Part shown: positions 51,791 through 60,268 of the stretch, one piece after another | Position numbering within the stretch: the stretch's first letter is position 1 | Layout: every line of letters begins with the position of its first letter | NCBI RefSeq assembly: GCF_000698575.1 | Contig: NZ_JFHD01000012.1 | Location: 62,001-126,000, forward strand | Reading direction: 5' to 3' | Length of the DNA stretch: 64,000 nucleotides | DNA from: Caballeronia zhejiangensis | GTDB taxonomy: Bacteria > Pseudomonadota > Gammaproteobacteria > Burkholderiales > Burkholderiaceae | Notes under the pieces: generated by a model | Databases searched by the model: none | Told to the model about the DNA's origin: nothing | The model's input: only the letters and a program-made list of their open reading frames with translations | Made by a program: the position numbers and the translations under genes

Positions 51791-52936
51791 ATGAGAATCA
51801 AAGTAATCGCCCTCGCCTCGCTCGCCTGTATCGTGACTTCAGCTCATGCTCAAAGCAGTGTCACCCTGTTTGGCGTCCTCGATGAAGGCTTCGACTACAC
51901 GAGCAATGTCGGCGGGAATCGTGTCTATGAGCTGACGAGCGGCTATGCGTCGGGAAGCCGCTGGGGCCTGCGCGGCGTCGAAGATCTGGGCGGCGGCACG
52001 AAGGCCGTGTTCCAGCTCGAAAGCGGCATCAATTTGAGCAACGGCGCGGCGGGCCAGGGCGGACGCATGTTCGGGCGGCAGGCCTACGTCGGCGTCACCG
52101 ATAACCGTCTCGGCTCGGTCACGCTCGGCCGTCAGTACGATTCGGTGGTCGACTATCTCGCGCCGACGACGGCCAACGGCAACTTCGCCGGCTATCTCTT
52201 CGCGCATCCGTTCGACAACGACAACACCGACAACTCGTTCCGCGTGAACAACACGGTCAAGTACGCGAGCCCGTCGTTCGGCGGCTTCAGGTTCGGCGGC
52301 ACGTACAGCTTCAGCAACGACACGAACTTCGCGAACAACCGGCAGTACAGCATCGGCGCGTCGTATGCGAACAGCGGCCTTCTGATCGGCGCGGCTTACT
52401 TGCGCGCGGATGGCGTCGGCATGAACCCGAACGGCGCAATCGCCACGAACGACGCGAGCTTCATCGCGCAGCGCATGCAGATTTTCGGCGCGGGCGTGAA
52501 CTACACGTTCGGCAAGGCGACGGCGGGCTTCGCGTACACGAACTCGAGTTATCGCGATCCGGTGACGAACGGCTATATCGGCGGGTCGCTGGCATCGGCG
52601 GGCAACACGCTCAACAACCTGCGCTATCAGAACTTCGAAGTGAACGGGAAGTATCAGTTCACGCCGGCGTTCTTCGTCGGCGGTCAGTACGTCTATTCGA
52701 TGGAAACGTACGACTCGACCGCCGGCACCGTGAAGCCGCACATCCATTCGGCCGGTCTGATGGCGGATTACTTCCTCTCCAAGCGCACCGATGTGTACGT
52801 GCAGGGCGTCTATCAGAAGATCGCGGGCAGTTCGACCGGTTCGGTGATGGATCAGGCGTTCATTCCCGGCACGCAGGGTGTGTCGTCGAATTCGGAGCAG
52901 TTCGTCGCGCGCGTCGCGTTGCGGCACGCGTTCTGA
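51791..52936 (+). CDS. Gram-negative porin (Burkholderia trimeric type)
   Basis: 381 residues with signal peptide MRIKVIALASLACIVTSAHA and mature start QSSVTLFGVLDEG. SRWGLRGVEDLGGGTKAVFQLESGINLSNG, MFGRQAYVGVTDNRLGSVTLGRQYDSVVDYL and the end VARVALRHAF with a C-terminal Phe are typical for the family. It makes a 16-stranded outer-membrane pore. It may serve the divergent dehydratase/aldehyde dehydrogenase operon or may be general. The intergenic region contains a weak -10-like CACAAT at 51713-51718; no conserved operator was seen. Confidence 0.95.
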   Translation: MRIKVIALASLACIVTSAHAQSSVTLFGVLDEGFDYTSNVGGNRVYELTSGYASGSRWGLRGVEDLGGGTKAVFQLESGINLSNGAAGQGGRMFGRQAYVGVTDNRLGSVTLGRQYDSVVDYLAPTTANGNFAGYLFAHPFDNDNTDNSFRVNNTVKYASPSFGGFRFGGTYSFSNDTNFANNRQYSIGASYANSGLLIGAAYLRADGVGMNPNGAIATNDASFIAQRMQIFGAGVNYTFGKATAGFAYTNSSYRDPVTNGYIGGSLASAGNTLNNLRYQNFEVNGKYQFTPAFFVGGQYVYSMETYDSTAGTVKPHIHSAGLMADYFLSKRTDVYVQGVYQKIAGSSTGSVMDQAFIPGTQGVSSNSEQFVARVALRHAF

Positions 52937-52956
52937 CGGTCGAATCGATGAAATCG

Positions 52957-52981
52957 CTGTCCGCGTATTAAACGCGGACAG
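52957..52981 (+). terminator. Hairpin after the porin gene
   Basis: CTGTCCGCGT pairs perfectly with ACGCGGACAG around ATTAA. It is followed by AAAATT and not by a T-run, so it is a likely but imperfect intrinsic terminator of the porin. Confidence 0.5.
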
Positions 52982-52987
52982 AAAATT

Positions 52988-53004
52988 CCTAAGCATTTCC
53001 TAAG
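52988..53004 (+). promoter_or_regulatory. Direct repeat CCTAAGCATTTCCTAAG, candidate response-regulator box
   Basis: Two CCTAAG hexamers with a 5-bp spacer, i.e. 11-bp period; the repeat extends to TTCCTAAGC on both sides. On the other strand it reads CTTAGG-N5-CTTAGG, which has the architecture of PmrA/QseB boxes bound by tandem OmpR-type dimers. A -10-like TAATCT lies at 53016-53021, so the box overlaps the -35 region of the response regulator gene at 53122. Confidence 0.62.
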
Positions 53005-53121
53005 CTTTCGTCTTCTAATCTTGCGGCTTTCCCGAACGCCAAGACGCCGCAAGATGAATCACACGCTCGCCCCAGCCCCCGCGCGCCGCCGTCGGACGCC
53101 ATGACTGCCCGGAGACACGCC

Positions 53122-53784
53122 ATGAGGGTATTGCTCGTCGAAGACGATCGCATGATCGGCGAATCGGTTCAGAACGAACTGCGCGACGGCGGCTACGCGG
53201 TCGACTGGGTGCGCGACGGCAAGCTCGCGCTCACGACGCTCAACACGCACGTCTACGACGCGATCCTGCTCGATCTCGGCTTGCCCGGCGCCGATGGCTT
53301 CGCGGTGCTGCGCGCCGTGCGCAGCGGGGCGAATCACGTGCCGCTCATCATCGTCACCGCGCGCGATTCCGTCGATGAACGCATTCGCGGACTCGACGAA
53401 GGCGCCGACGATTACCTCATCAAGCCCTTCGACATCTCCGAGCTCAAAGCGCGCATGCGCGCGGTGATCCGCCGCCGCGGCGGGCAGGCCGCGCCGATCA
53501 TGTCGAACGGCGTGCTCACGCTCGATCCGGCCACGCGCGAAGCCACCTCCGGCGACATCGCGATCCGACTTTCCAGCCGCGAATTCGCGCTGCTGCAAGC
53601 GCTGATGATCCGCCCCGGCGCGATTCTCTCGCGCGCGGAAATCGAAGACCGCATCTACGGCTGGAACGAGGAAGTGGAAAGCAACGCCGTCGAATTCCTG
53701 ATCCATTCGCTGCGCAAGAAGCTCGGCGCGACGGCCATCAAGAACGTGCGCGGCGTCGGCTGGATGGTCTCGAAGCAGCCATGA
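53122..53784 (+). CDS. OmpR-family response regulator, QseB/PmrA-like
   Basis: 220 residues. Receiver with VEDD acidic pocket, phospho-acceptor Asp51 (LLDLGLPGADG), VTARD and YLIKPFDI, then a winged-helix domain with IRLSSREFALLQALMIRPG and VEFLIHSLRKKLG. The start at 53122 is preferred to 53101 because GGAG lies 6 bases ahead and relatives begin MRVLLVEDD. It overlaps the kinase gene by 4 bases. The direct repeat upstream suggests autoregulation. Confidence 0.94.
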   Translation: MRVLLVEDDRMIGESVQNELRDGGYAVDWVRDGKLALTTLNTHVYDAILLDLGLPGADGFAVLRAVRSGANHVPLIIVTARDSVDERIRGLDEGADDYLIKPFDISELKARMRAVIRRRGGQAAPIMSNGVLTLDPATREATSGDIAIRLSSREFALLQALMIRPGAILSRAEIEDRIYGWNEEVESNAVEFLIHSLRKKLGATAIKNVRGVGWMVSKQP

Positions 53785-55064
53785 CGCGTTCGCTTCAGTT
53801 CAGGCTGTCGGCCTGGCTGTCGGCGCTGATCGTCGCGATCGCGGCGGCGGGCGGCGTCATCGCGTTCCAGACGGCTTTCCACGAGGCCAACGAATTGCAG
53901 GACGGCCAGTTGAAGCAGGTCGCCGCGCTCGTCACGCCGCGCACGCTCGCGACGATGCAGCGTGAAGCGCTCGGCCGCGTCGACGGCGCGGATCCTGAGT
54001 CGAAGCTCGTCATCCAGACGATCGGCGAGCGAGCGCCGCTGCCGGTCGCGTCCGATCTGCGCGACGGCCTGCAGAACGCCATCGTCCAAGGCACGCGCTG
54101 GCGACTCGTCGTGAAGACGCTCGATGACGGCACGCGCGTCGTGATCGGCCAGCAGACGGCGGGCCGCGACGAGATCGCCCGCAACGGCGCGCTCGCCACC
54201 GTGATGCCCTTCGCCGCGCTCGCGCTCGTGCTGCTCGCGGCGCTGCATCTGATCGTGCGCCGCCAGTTCCGGCCGTTGAGCGCGCTGTCGGCGAGTCTCG
54301 ACACACGGCCCGAACACGATCTCTCCGCGCTTTCCCGCGACGCGCTGCCGAGCGAGATCGCGCCCTTCGTCGTCGCGATCAACCGGCTGCTCGCGCGCGT
54401 GGAGGCGTCGGTGGCGCTGCAGCGCCGCTTCGTCGCCGATGCCGCGCATGAACTGCGCTCGCCGCTGACCGCGCTGTCGCTGCAGGCCGAGCGCCTCGAC
54501 GCCGCCGAGTTGCCCGACAGCGCGCGCGAACGGCTCGACGCGCTGCGGCGCGGCCTTGCGCGCACGCGCTCGCTGCTGCATCAACTGTTGACGCTCGCGC
54601 GCCTGCAGCAACGCACCGACGCCGATACCGCGCGTTTGCGCGTGCAGGACGTCTTCCGCAATGTTCTCGAAGATCTGATGCCGCTCGCGGAGACGAAGGA
54701 CATCGACATCGGCGTATCGACGAGCGACGACGTGTTCATCCACGCGCCGCAAGCCGATCTCACCATCATGGTGAAAAATCTCGTCGACAACGCGATTCGC
54801 TATACGCCGGCGGCCGGCCGCGTCGATCTCGCGGCGGGCGTTTCGAATGCGCGGCCGTGGATTCGCGTGGCGGACAGCGGGCCGGGCATCGCGCCCGAGG
54901 AACGCGCGCGCGTCTTCGATCCGTTCTATCGCGTGCTCGGCGGCGACGCGAACGGCTCGGGCCTCGGGCTCTCGATCGTCGGCACGATCGCGGCGCGCAT
55001 CGGCGCGACGATCGAACTCGCGGATGCCGCGCCGCGCGGGCTCGTCGTGACCGTCACGATCTGA
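53781..55064 (+). CDS. Sensor histidine kinase, QseC/PmrB-like
   Basis: 427 residues. Two membrane segments (about residues 10-30 and 143-160) flank a short periplasmic sensor domain of about 110 residues. The HisKA box is ADAAHELRSPLTAL (His223), and the ATPase has VKNLVDNAIRYTP, DSGPGI and GSGLGLSIV. It forms a pair with the preceding regulator. Ligand unknown; QseC/PmrB relatives respond to metal ions, cationic peptides or host signals. An ATGA overlap indicates translational coupling. Confidence 0.93.
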   Translation: MTRSLQFRLSAWLSALIVAIAAAGGVIAFQTAFHEANELQDGQLKQVAALVTPRTLATMQREALGRVDGADPESKLVIQTIGERAPLPVASDLRDGLQNAIVQGTRWRLVVKTLDDGTRVVIGQQTAGRDEIARNGALATVMPFAALALVLLAALHLIVRRQFRPLSALSASLDTRPEHDLSALSRDALPSEIAPFVVAINRLLARVEASVALQRRFVADAAHELRSPLTALSLQAERLDAAELPDSARERLDALRRGLARTRSLLHQLLTLARLQQRTDADTARLRVQDVFRNVLEDLMPLAETKDIDIGVSTSDDVFIHAPQADLTIMVKNLVDNAIRYTPAAGRVDLAAGVSNARPWIRVADSGPGIAPEERARVFDPFYRVLGGDANGSGLGLSIVGTIAARIGATIELADAAPRGLVVTVTI

Positions 55065-55189
55065 AGGCGTCGGCTGCCTGAAGCGACATGCACGACGCGC
55101 CGGACCATACGCGCCCGCGCGTGTCCGGCGCACGCGCGGCGTGCTATCGTCGATGCGTCATTCCGACGTGGCATTCCGATGCCGCCATC

Positions 55190-55558
55190 ATGAGTCAAGT
55201 GCGCTATCCCCTCGGCCCCGATGACCGCGTGCATCTGCTCTGCTGGCTCACGTGCGGATTGCTCGGCGCGTACTACATCGAAGGCGAATGGCCCGATACG
55301 TCGTTTCAGGTGCGCGCCGCGCATCGCTGGCTCGACCGGCATCATCGCGCGGCCGACTGGATCGAGACCGCGCGGCTTTCGGTGGCGGCGCACGCGCTCG
55401 CCGCGCGCTTCTCGACGATGCTTGACGCCGACGCCTCGCGCAGCGACATCGAACGCATTCTCGAAGGCGAGGATCTCGACTACGAAAGCGTGCTCGTGCA
55501 GCGCATCTATCACGAGTGCTGGATCGAGTTGTCGAGCGGACGAAAGCCGTCGCACTAA
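55190..55558 (+). CDS. Hypothetical small soluble protein
   Basis: 122 residues, not recognised. It is Trp/His/Tyr-rich (CWLTCGLLGAYYIEGEWPDTSF, HRWLDRHHRAADW) with an acidic tail (ILEGEDLDYESVLVQRIYHECWIE), and has no signal peptide or membrane segment. Coding is supported by strong third-position G+C bias in this frame. An ATG at 55088 would add 34 residues, but a promoter-like GTGCTATCGT lies within that extension, so 55190 is preferred. Confidence 0.6.
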   Translation: MSQVRYPLGPDDRVHLLCWLTCGLLGAYYIEGEWPDTSFQVRAAHRWLDRHHRAADWIETARLSVAAHALAARFSTMLDADASRSDIERILEGEDLDYESVLVQRIYHECWIELSSGRKPSH

Positions 55559-55578
55559 CGCGTTCCTCCGATCAATTT

Positions 55579-55637
55579 CCGTGCCGCGCCGCGCGCGTGC
55601 CTTGGCGCGTCTCGCGCGCGGGCACGGACATTTTTTT
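55579..55637 (+). terminator. Possible terminator after the hypothetical gene
   Basis: CCGTGCC (55579) can pair with GGCACGG (55621-55627), with further imperfect GC pairing inside, and a run of seven T follows at 55631-55637. The remaining region to 55818 holds no gene; GGAGG precedes the next ATG. Confidence 0.5.
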
Positions 55638-55818
55638 GCGCTGGCGGAATGTGCGGAACCCCACATTGGCGCTCAGGGCGCGGCGATACCATCGGCGCGC
55701 CTGCTCGCACGTCGATGTTCGCGCCTCCCGCCGATGTCCCCAATCGCCGGGCTGAAAAGCGGCTACACCGTCAGCGGCCAAAAACGATGACAACAATCGA
55801 CACCGACTGGAGGTCGCC

Positions 55819-58182
55819 ATGCAGCGCAGCATTCGTCCGCTTGTTTCTCAAACCGCGATTCGTCGTGCGCGCCTGCGCCCGCTCGCGATCCTCGTGCCGA
55901 TCGTCGCGGGCCTGACTTGCGCGAGCATCGCCGATGCCGCGCCGCCGCTGCCCGCCGGCGGCCAGTTCGTCGCGGGCAGCGGCGCGATCAGCGGCGGCGG
56001 CACCGGTTCGACGCTCACCATCAATCAGACGACGACGCGCGGTGTCATCGACTGGAACAGCTTTTCCATCGGCAGCGGAAGGCAGGTCACGTTCAACAAC
56101 GGCAGCGGCGCGACGCTCAATCGCGTGACCGGCGGCAATGCTTCGGTCATTCTCGGCCAGCTCAACGCGACGGGCAGCGTGTATCTCGTCAATCCGCAGG
56201 GCGTGCTGGTCGGGCCGGGCGGCGTCGTCGCGACGGGCGGGCGCTTCGTTGCGTCGGCGCTCGACATCGGCAACGATGCGTTCATGCAGGGCGGCCCGCT
56301 CACGCTTTCGGGCGGCGGCAACGGCATGGTCATCAATCTGGGCACGATCGGATCGAGCGGCGGCGACGTGTTCCTCGTGTCGCGCACGGCGGCGGTGAAT
56401 GGCGGCAGCATCAACGCGCCGCAGGGCACGGTCGAAATCGCGAGCGGCAATCAGGTGCTTCTGCAGGATTCATCCGGTGGACAGCAGGTTTTCGTGCAGA
56501 CGGGCAGCGGCGGCACGGCGATGAACGGCGGCGTGATTCGGGCGGCGCAGGCGAGCCTCCAAGCCGCCGATGGCAACGTGTACGCGCTCGCCGGCAACAG
56601 CAGCGCGATCCGCGCGACCGGCACCGCGACGCGCGATGGCCACGTCTGGCTCGTCGCCGATCAGGGCGCGGTCCACGCGAACGGCACGCTCGCCGCGACG
56701 AACGCAGACGGCAGCGGCGGCACGGTCGAAACGCGCGCGAATACGCTCGATGTCGCGGGCGCGAACGTGACGGCGCGTACATGGAAACTCGGCGCGCCGT
56801 CGTTCACCGTCGATCAGGCGAACGCGGATTCCCTCGCGCGCGGCCTTGCCAACGGCACATCGGTGGATGTCGAAGCGAGCAGCGGCGATCTGAACGTCGG
56901 CGGCAACGTCCAGTGGAACGGCAACGCGTCGCTGACGCTCGGCGCGGCGCACAGCGTGGCCATCGGCGCGGGCGCGACCATCGGCAACACGGGCAACGGC
57001 AATCTCACGCTGCGCGCGGATTCGGGCGGCATCGACAACGGCGGCGGCGTGGCGAACAGCGGCACGATCGACTGGTCGAAGAGCGGCGGCATCGTCAGCG
57101 CGCTTTACGACATGAACGGCAGCTATGCGCCGGGCACGCTGCTCACGAACAGCGGATGGACCGCCGCGCCGTACAGCGGCGTGCGCACGCAGGCGACCGC
57201 GTACCGGCTCGTGAACAATCTCGCGGATCTCTCGAACGTGACGCAGGATCTCGCGGGCAACTACGCGCTCGGCAAGGATATCGACGCGAGCGCGACGTCG
57301 TATCCGAACTATTTCACGGCGATCGGCTCGAAGACGACGCCGTTCACCGGACAGTTCGACGGCTTCGGCCACACGATCGACAGGCTCGCGTCGACGCCCA
57401 ATCTCAACGACGACCGTCAGGGCCTGTTCGGCGTGATCGGCGCGAACGGCGTCGTGCGCGATCTGAATCTCACGAACTCGAGCACGGGCGGCTACGCGTC
57501 GGGCGCGTACGGTTTGCTCGCGGGCCAGAACGACGGCCTCGTCACGTACGTCAACACGACGGGCGGCGTCGGACAGAACGGCTTCGGCGGCGCGGGCGCG
57601 GGCGGGCTCGTCGGCGTGAACAACGGGATCATCGAGCGCTCGTCGAGCACGGCGGATGTCGGCTATCAGATTCCTGCGGGCGGGCTCGTCGGCGTGAATA
57701 ACGGCACCATCGTGCAGTCGTATGCGACCGGCACGACGTACGCCGGAAATCACGGCCAGACCGCCGGGCTCGTCGCGTACAACAACGGACTGATCACGCA
57801 GTCGTATGCGACGGGCGGCGTGGGCGGCTTCGGCGGCGGCGGGCTCGTGTTCGACAACGGCGCGACGGGTGTCATCAACGAGTCCTTCGCCGTGGGGCAA
57901 GTCGGCGGCGGCGGGCCTCCGGGCGACGCATACGGCGGTATCGCGGCGTACAACGAGGGCGCGATTCACAACAACGTCTACTGGAACAAGGAGACGACGA
58001 TCCGCACGAGCGCGGCCGGTTCGAACTCGGGCACGACGCCGCCGGACTCGAACGGGCTCACGACCGCGCAGATGAGCAATGCGTCGAATTTCCTCGATTG
58101 GGGCATTCCGTCGGGCGGCGTCTGGGCGATGCCTACCGGCGCGACGCATCCCGTTTTGCAGTGGCAGCAGGCGCAGCCTTGA
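55819..58182 (+). CDS. Two-partner secretion exoprotein (TpsA) with haemagglutinin N-domain and GLUG repeats
   Basis: 787 residues. After a Sec signal (cleaved near ASIADA), the TPS secretion domain covers about residues 35-160 with GVIDWNSFSIGSGRQVTFNN and VYLVNPQGVLVGPGG (the NPxG motif). The middle is a beta-helix with Gly/Asn-rich strands. The C-terminal third has GLUG-type repeats (GGLVGVNNGIIERSSSTA, GGLVGVNNGTIVQSYATG, AGLVAYNNGLITQSYATG). Such proteins are exported through TpsB and act as adhesins or secreted enzymes. No toxin domain is seen. The partner lies on the opposite strand, end to end. Confidence 0.9.
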   Translation: MQRSIRPLVSQTAIRRARLRPLAILVPIVAGLTCASIADAAPPLPAGGQFVAGSGAISGGGTGSTLTINQTTTRGVIDWNSFSIGSGRQVTFNNGSGATLNRVTGGNASVILGQLNATGSVYLVNPQGVLVGPGGVVATGGRFVASALDIGNDAFMQGGPLTLSGGGNGMVINLGTIGSSGGDVFLVSRTAAVNGGSINAPQGTVEIASGNQVLLQDSSGGQQVFVQTGSGGTAMNGGVIRAAQASLQAADGNVYALAGNSSAIRATGTATRDGHVWLVADQGAVHANGTLAATNADGSGGTVETRANTLDVAGANVTARTWKLGAPSFTVDQANADSLARGLANGTSVDVEASSGDLNVGGNVQWNGNASLTLGAAHSVAIGAGATIGNTGNGNLTLRADSGGIDNGGGVANSGTIDWSKSGGIVSALYDMNGSYAPGTLLTNSGWTAAPYSGVRTQATAYRLVNNLADLSNVTQDLAGNYALGKDIDASATSYPNYFTAIGSKTTPFTGQFDGFGHTIDRLASTPNLNDDRQGLFGVIGANGVVRDLNLTNSSTGGYASGAYGLLAGQNDGLVTYVNTTGGVGQNGFGGAGAGGLVGVNNGIIERSSSTADVGYQIPAGGLVGVNNGTIVQSYATGTTYAGNHGQTAGLVAYNNGLITQSYATGGVGGFGGGGLVFDNGATGVINESFAVGQVGGGGPPGDAYGGIAAYNEGAIHNNVYWNKETTIRTSAAGSNSGTTPPDSNGLTTAQMSNASNFLDWGIPSGGVWAMPTGATHPVLQWQQAQP

Positions 58183-58202
58183 GGGGCGTGCCGAGCGGAT
58201 CG

Positions 58203-59987
58203 TCAGCTTCCGATCACGAGGAATATCTCCCCCACCGGCGCCTTCGATCCGTTCGGCACGACCGCCTTCAACGGAAACCCATACGTTCCGCGAAAGCTGA
58301 CGAACCTTCCGACCTGCACACGCACGCCCACACCGACGCTCGCCAGCGAAGCATTGTTCACTTCGCCGAATTCCGCGATGCGATTCCACACGTGACCCGC
58401 ATCGAAGAACACGAACGGCTGCATCGCCGCCAATCCCGCGAGTCCCGCGAGTCCCGCGCTTCCCGCCGATATCGCCGGCGCACGCAATTCGGTTTGCAGG
58501 TTCCATCCCCGATCGCCCTGCGCGGAATACGGCTCGTAGCCGCGCACGGTGGCATCGCCGCCGAGTCCGAGTTCCTCGCTCGGCAATAGCGTGCTGCCCG
58601 TCCACTGCAACAATCCGCGCGCCGATATCGAGAATCCCGACTTGCCGAGCGGCATGTCACGCTGCGCCGACAACTGCATGTACTGATAGCGCGGCTTCGC
58701 GCCGAGACGAGCGGCATCGTAGGCTTCGTCGTTGCTGTTGCTGTCGAAGTAACCGGGACTCGCGAAGAGCGCTGCGTTCAGATGCGTATCGCCCGATGCA
58801 TCGCTATTCGAAAGATCGTAGGCGATCACTAACTGATGGATATGCGTGTTCGCATTGAACACCTGAAAGCCGCCGAACTCGAGATCGTTGTTCGAGCGCT
58901 TGAAGTCGTAGCCGAGTTGCACTTGCTGTTGCCACGCGCCCGCGTTGTCGAGCGGCGGCAGACGCCAGTCATAACGAAAACTGAGCTGCGCGCTGAGACC
59001 CGTTTGTCCGTAACTGTCGGGTAAACGCGGCGTGCTCTGCGCGAACACGCCGAACAACTCGATGCGATCGAGCCACGGCAACGGCGCAACGGCATTGAAC
59101 GCGTGCGCGATGTAGCGCGGACGATCGGGCCGCCCTTCGATATCCGGATTGCCGCTCAACAGATCGTTACTCGCGGTCATCTGATAGCCGATGCGCGCAT
59201 CGATGCCGAACAGATTGCCGTAATCGAATCCCGCGAGAATGCGATCGCGGCCGAGGTCGCGCACGCCGTCGTTGTTATAGCCGCCGTAAATGCGGAACGG
59301 AAAGCGGTCTTCGGTTTGCAGCACGACGTCGGTCGTATCGGGCGCGGTGCCGGGCGCATAAATCACGTCCACGCGCCGATACGGATTCGCGTTGAGCAAC
59401 GCGAGTCCCGCGGCGACATCGGCTTCGCGGATCGGCTCGCCGCGCGCGAGCGGCATCTCGCGGGCGAGCAGCGCATCGGAGAAATGGCGGTTGCCCTTCG
59501 GCATCACGCGCCCCGCGCGAAACTCCGCGATGGCGATCTTCACGACGCCATTGCTCACGTCCTGCTCGGGCACGTACACATCGACGAGCGGCTGGCCCGC
59601 CGCGCGATAACGTTGCACGACGGCGCGCCGGATTTCCGCGAGACGCGCGAAGGTCAGCGGCTTGTGGAGATCGGCGGAGAAGCTGTCGAGAAAATCGGGC
59701 GTGAGAAAAGGCGCGCCCGTCGACGTGATCGCGCCGTTCGCGCCCGATTGCGTCGCATCTGATGTAGCATCCGCACGCACGAACGCGATGCCGCGCAGAT
59801 CCTGAAGCGCGATTCTGTGCGAGTCGTCGCTCGGCTCGGGCGGCGACGGCGACGCGCGCGGACGCTGCTCGGCGGGCGGCGCAATCGGCGCGACATCGCG
59901 ATACGACTGCGCGGCGGCGTCGCGTTCGGCAACGATGCAGGCGATCGCGGTCGATAGCACCGTCGCGGCGACGCGTGTGCGGTTCAA
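58203..59987 (-). CDS. Two-partner secretion outer-membrane transporter (TpsB, ShlB/FhaC/HecB family)
   Basis: 594 residues. Signal peptide (start MNRTRVAATVLSTAIACIVA), then a proline-rich linker, POTRA domains (about residues 85-250, with LTFARLAEIRRAVVQRYRAAGQPLVDVYVPEQDV), and a 16-strand barrel with the VRGY motif (DATVRGYEPYSAQGDRGWNLQTELR). It recognises the TPS domain of TpsA and moves it across the outer membrane. TTG at 59987 is chosen because AGGAG lies 7 bases ahead and a signal peptide starts there. A small Ala/Gly/Leu repeat (GSAGLAGLAGLAAM) precedes the last strands. Confidence 0.92.
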   Translation of the reverse strand: MNRTRVAATVLSTAIACIVAERDAAAQSYRDVAPIAPPAEQRPRASPSPPEPSDDSHRIALQDLRGIAFVRADATSDATQSGANGAITSTGAPFLTPDFLDSFSADLHKPLTFARLAEIRRAVVQRYRAAGQPLVDVYVPEQDVSNGVVKIAIAEFRAGRVMPKGNRHFSDALLAREMPLARGEPIREADVAAGLALLNANPYRRVDVIYAPGTAPDTTDVVLQTEDRFPFRIYGGYNNDGVRDLGRDRILAGFDYGNLFGIDARIGYQMTASNDLLSGNPDIEGRPDRPRYIAHAFNAVAPLPWLDRIELFGVFAQSTPRLPDSYGQTGLSAQLSFRYDWRLPPLDNAGAWQQQVQLGYDFKRSNNDLEFGGFQVFNANTHIHQLVIAYDLSNSDASGDTHLNAALFASPGYFDSNSNDEAYDAARLGAKPRYQYMQLSAQRDMPLGKSGFSISARGLLQWTGSTLLPSEELGLGGDATVRGYEPYSAQGDRGWNLQTELRAPAISAGSAGLAGLAGLAAMQPFVFFDAGHVWNRIAEFGEVNNASLASVGVGVRVQVGRFVSFRGTYGFPLKAVVPNGSKAPVGEIFLVIGS

Positions 59988-60268
59988 ATCATGTCTCCTC
60001 GGCGCCGGCCGCGTAGGTTGGCCCCGCATGTTATCAGCGCACGGAGCGGAACGTTTCATGCGTCGGGCGCGCATGACCGGTCGCGAGAGAAAGATGCTCG
60101 CACCGTACCTGTTAGCGTCGCGAACGCGCGTAGAAATGACTCGACGTGAACGGCCGAGCCAGTAGAAAACACCGCAGCGACATTGGCCTTTCTTCCGACC
60201 GCGCAACGCATCTATGATTCGGAGATGATCGGCGCGATGAGCAGCCGAACCGCATTGTCAGGACGAGG

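Noticed and set aside
53054..53104. 16-codon possible leader peptide (MNHTLAPAPARRRRTP) before the response regulator
   Set aside because: It has no good ribosome site and its sequence is typical of random G+C-rich DNA; kept only as a curiosity.
55917..57701. 594-codon frame inside the TpsA gene
   Set aside because: Low-complexity Arg/Gln product from a shifted frame of the repetitive exoprotein gene.
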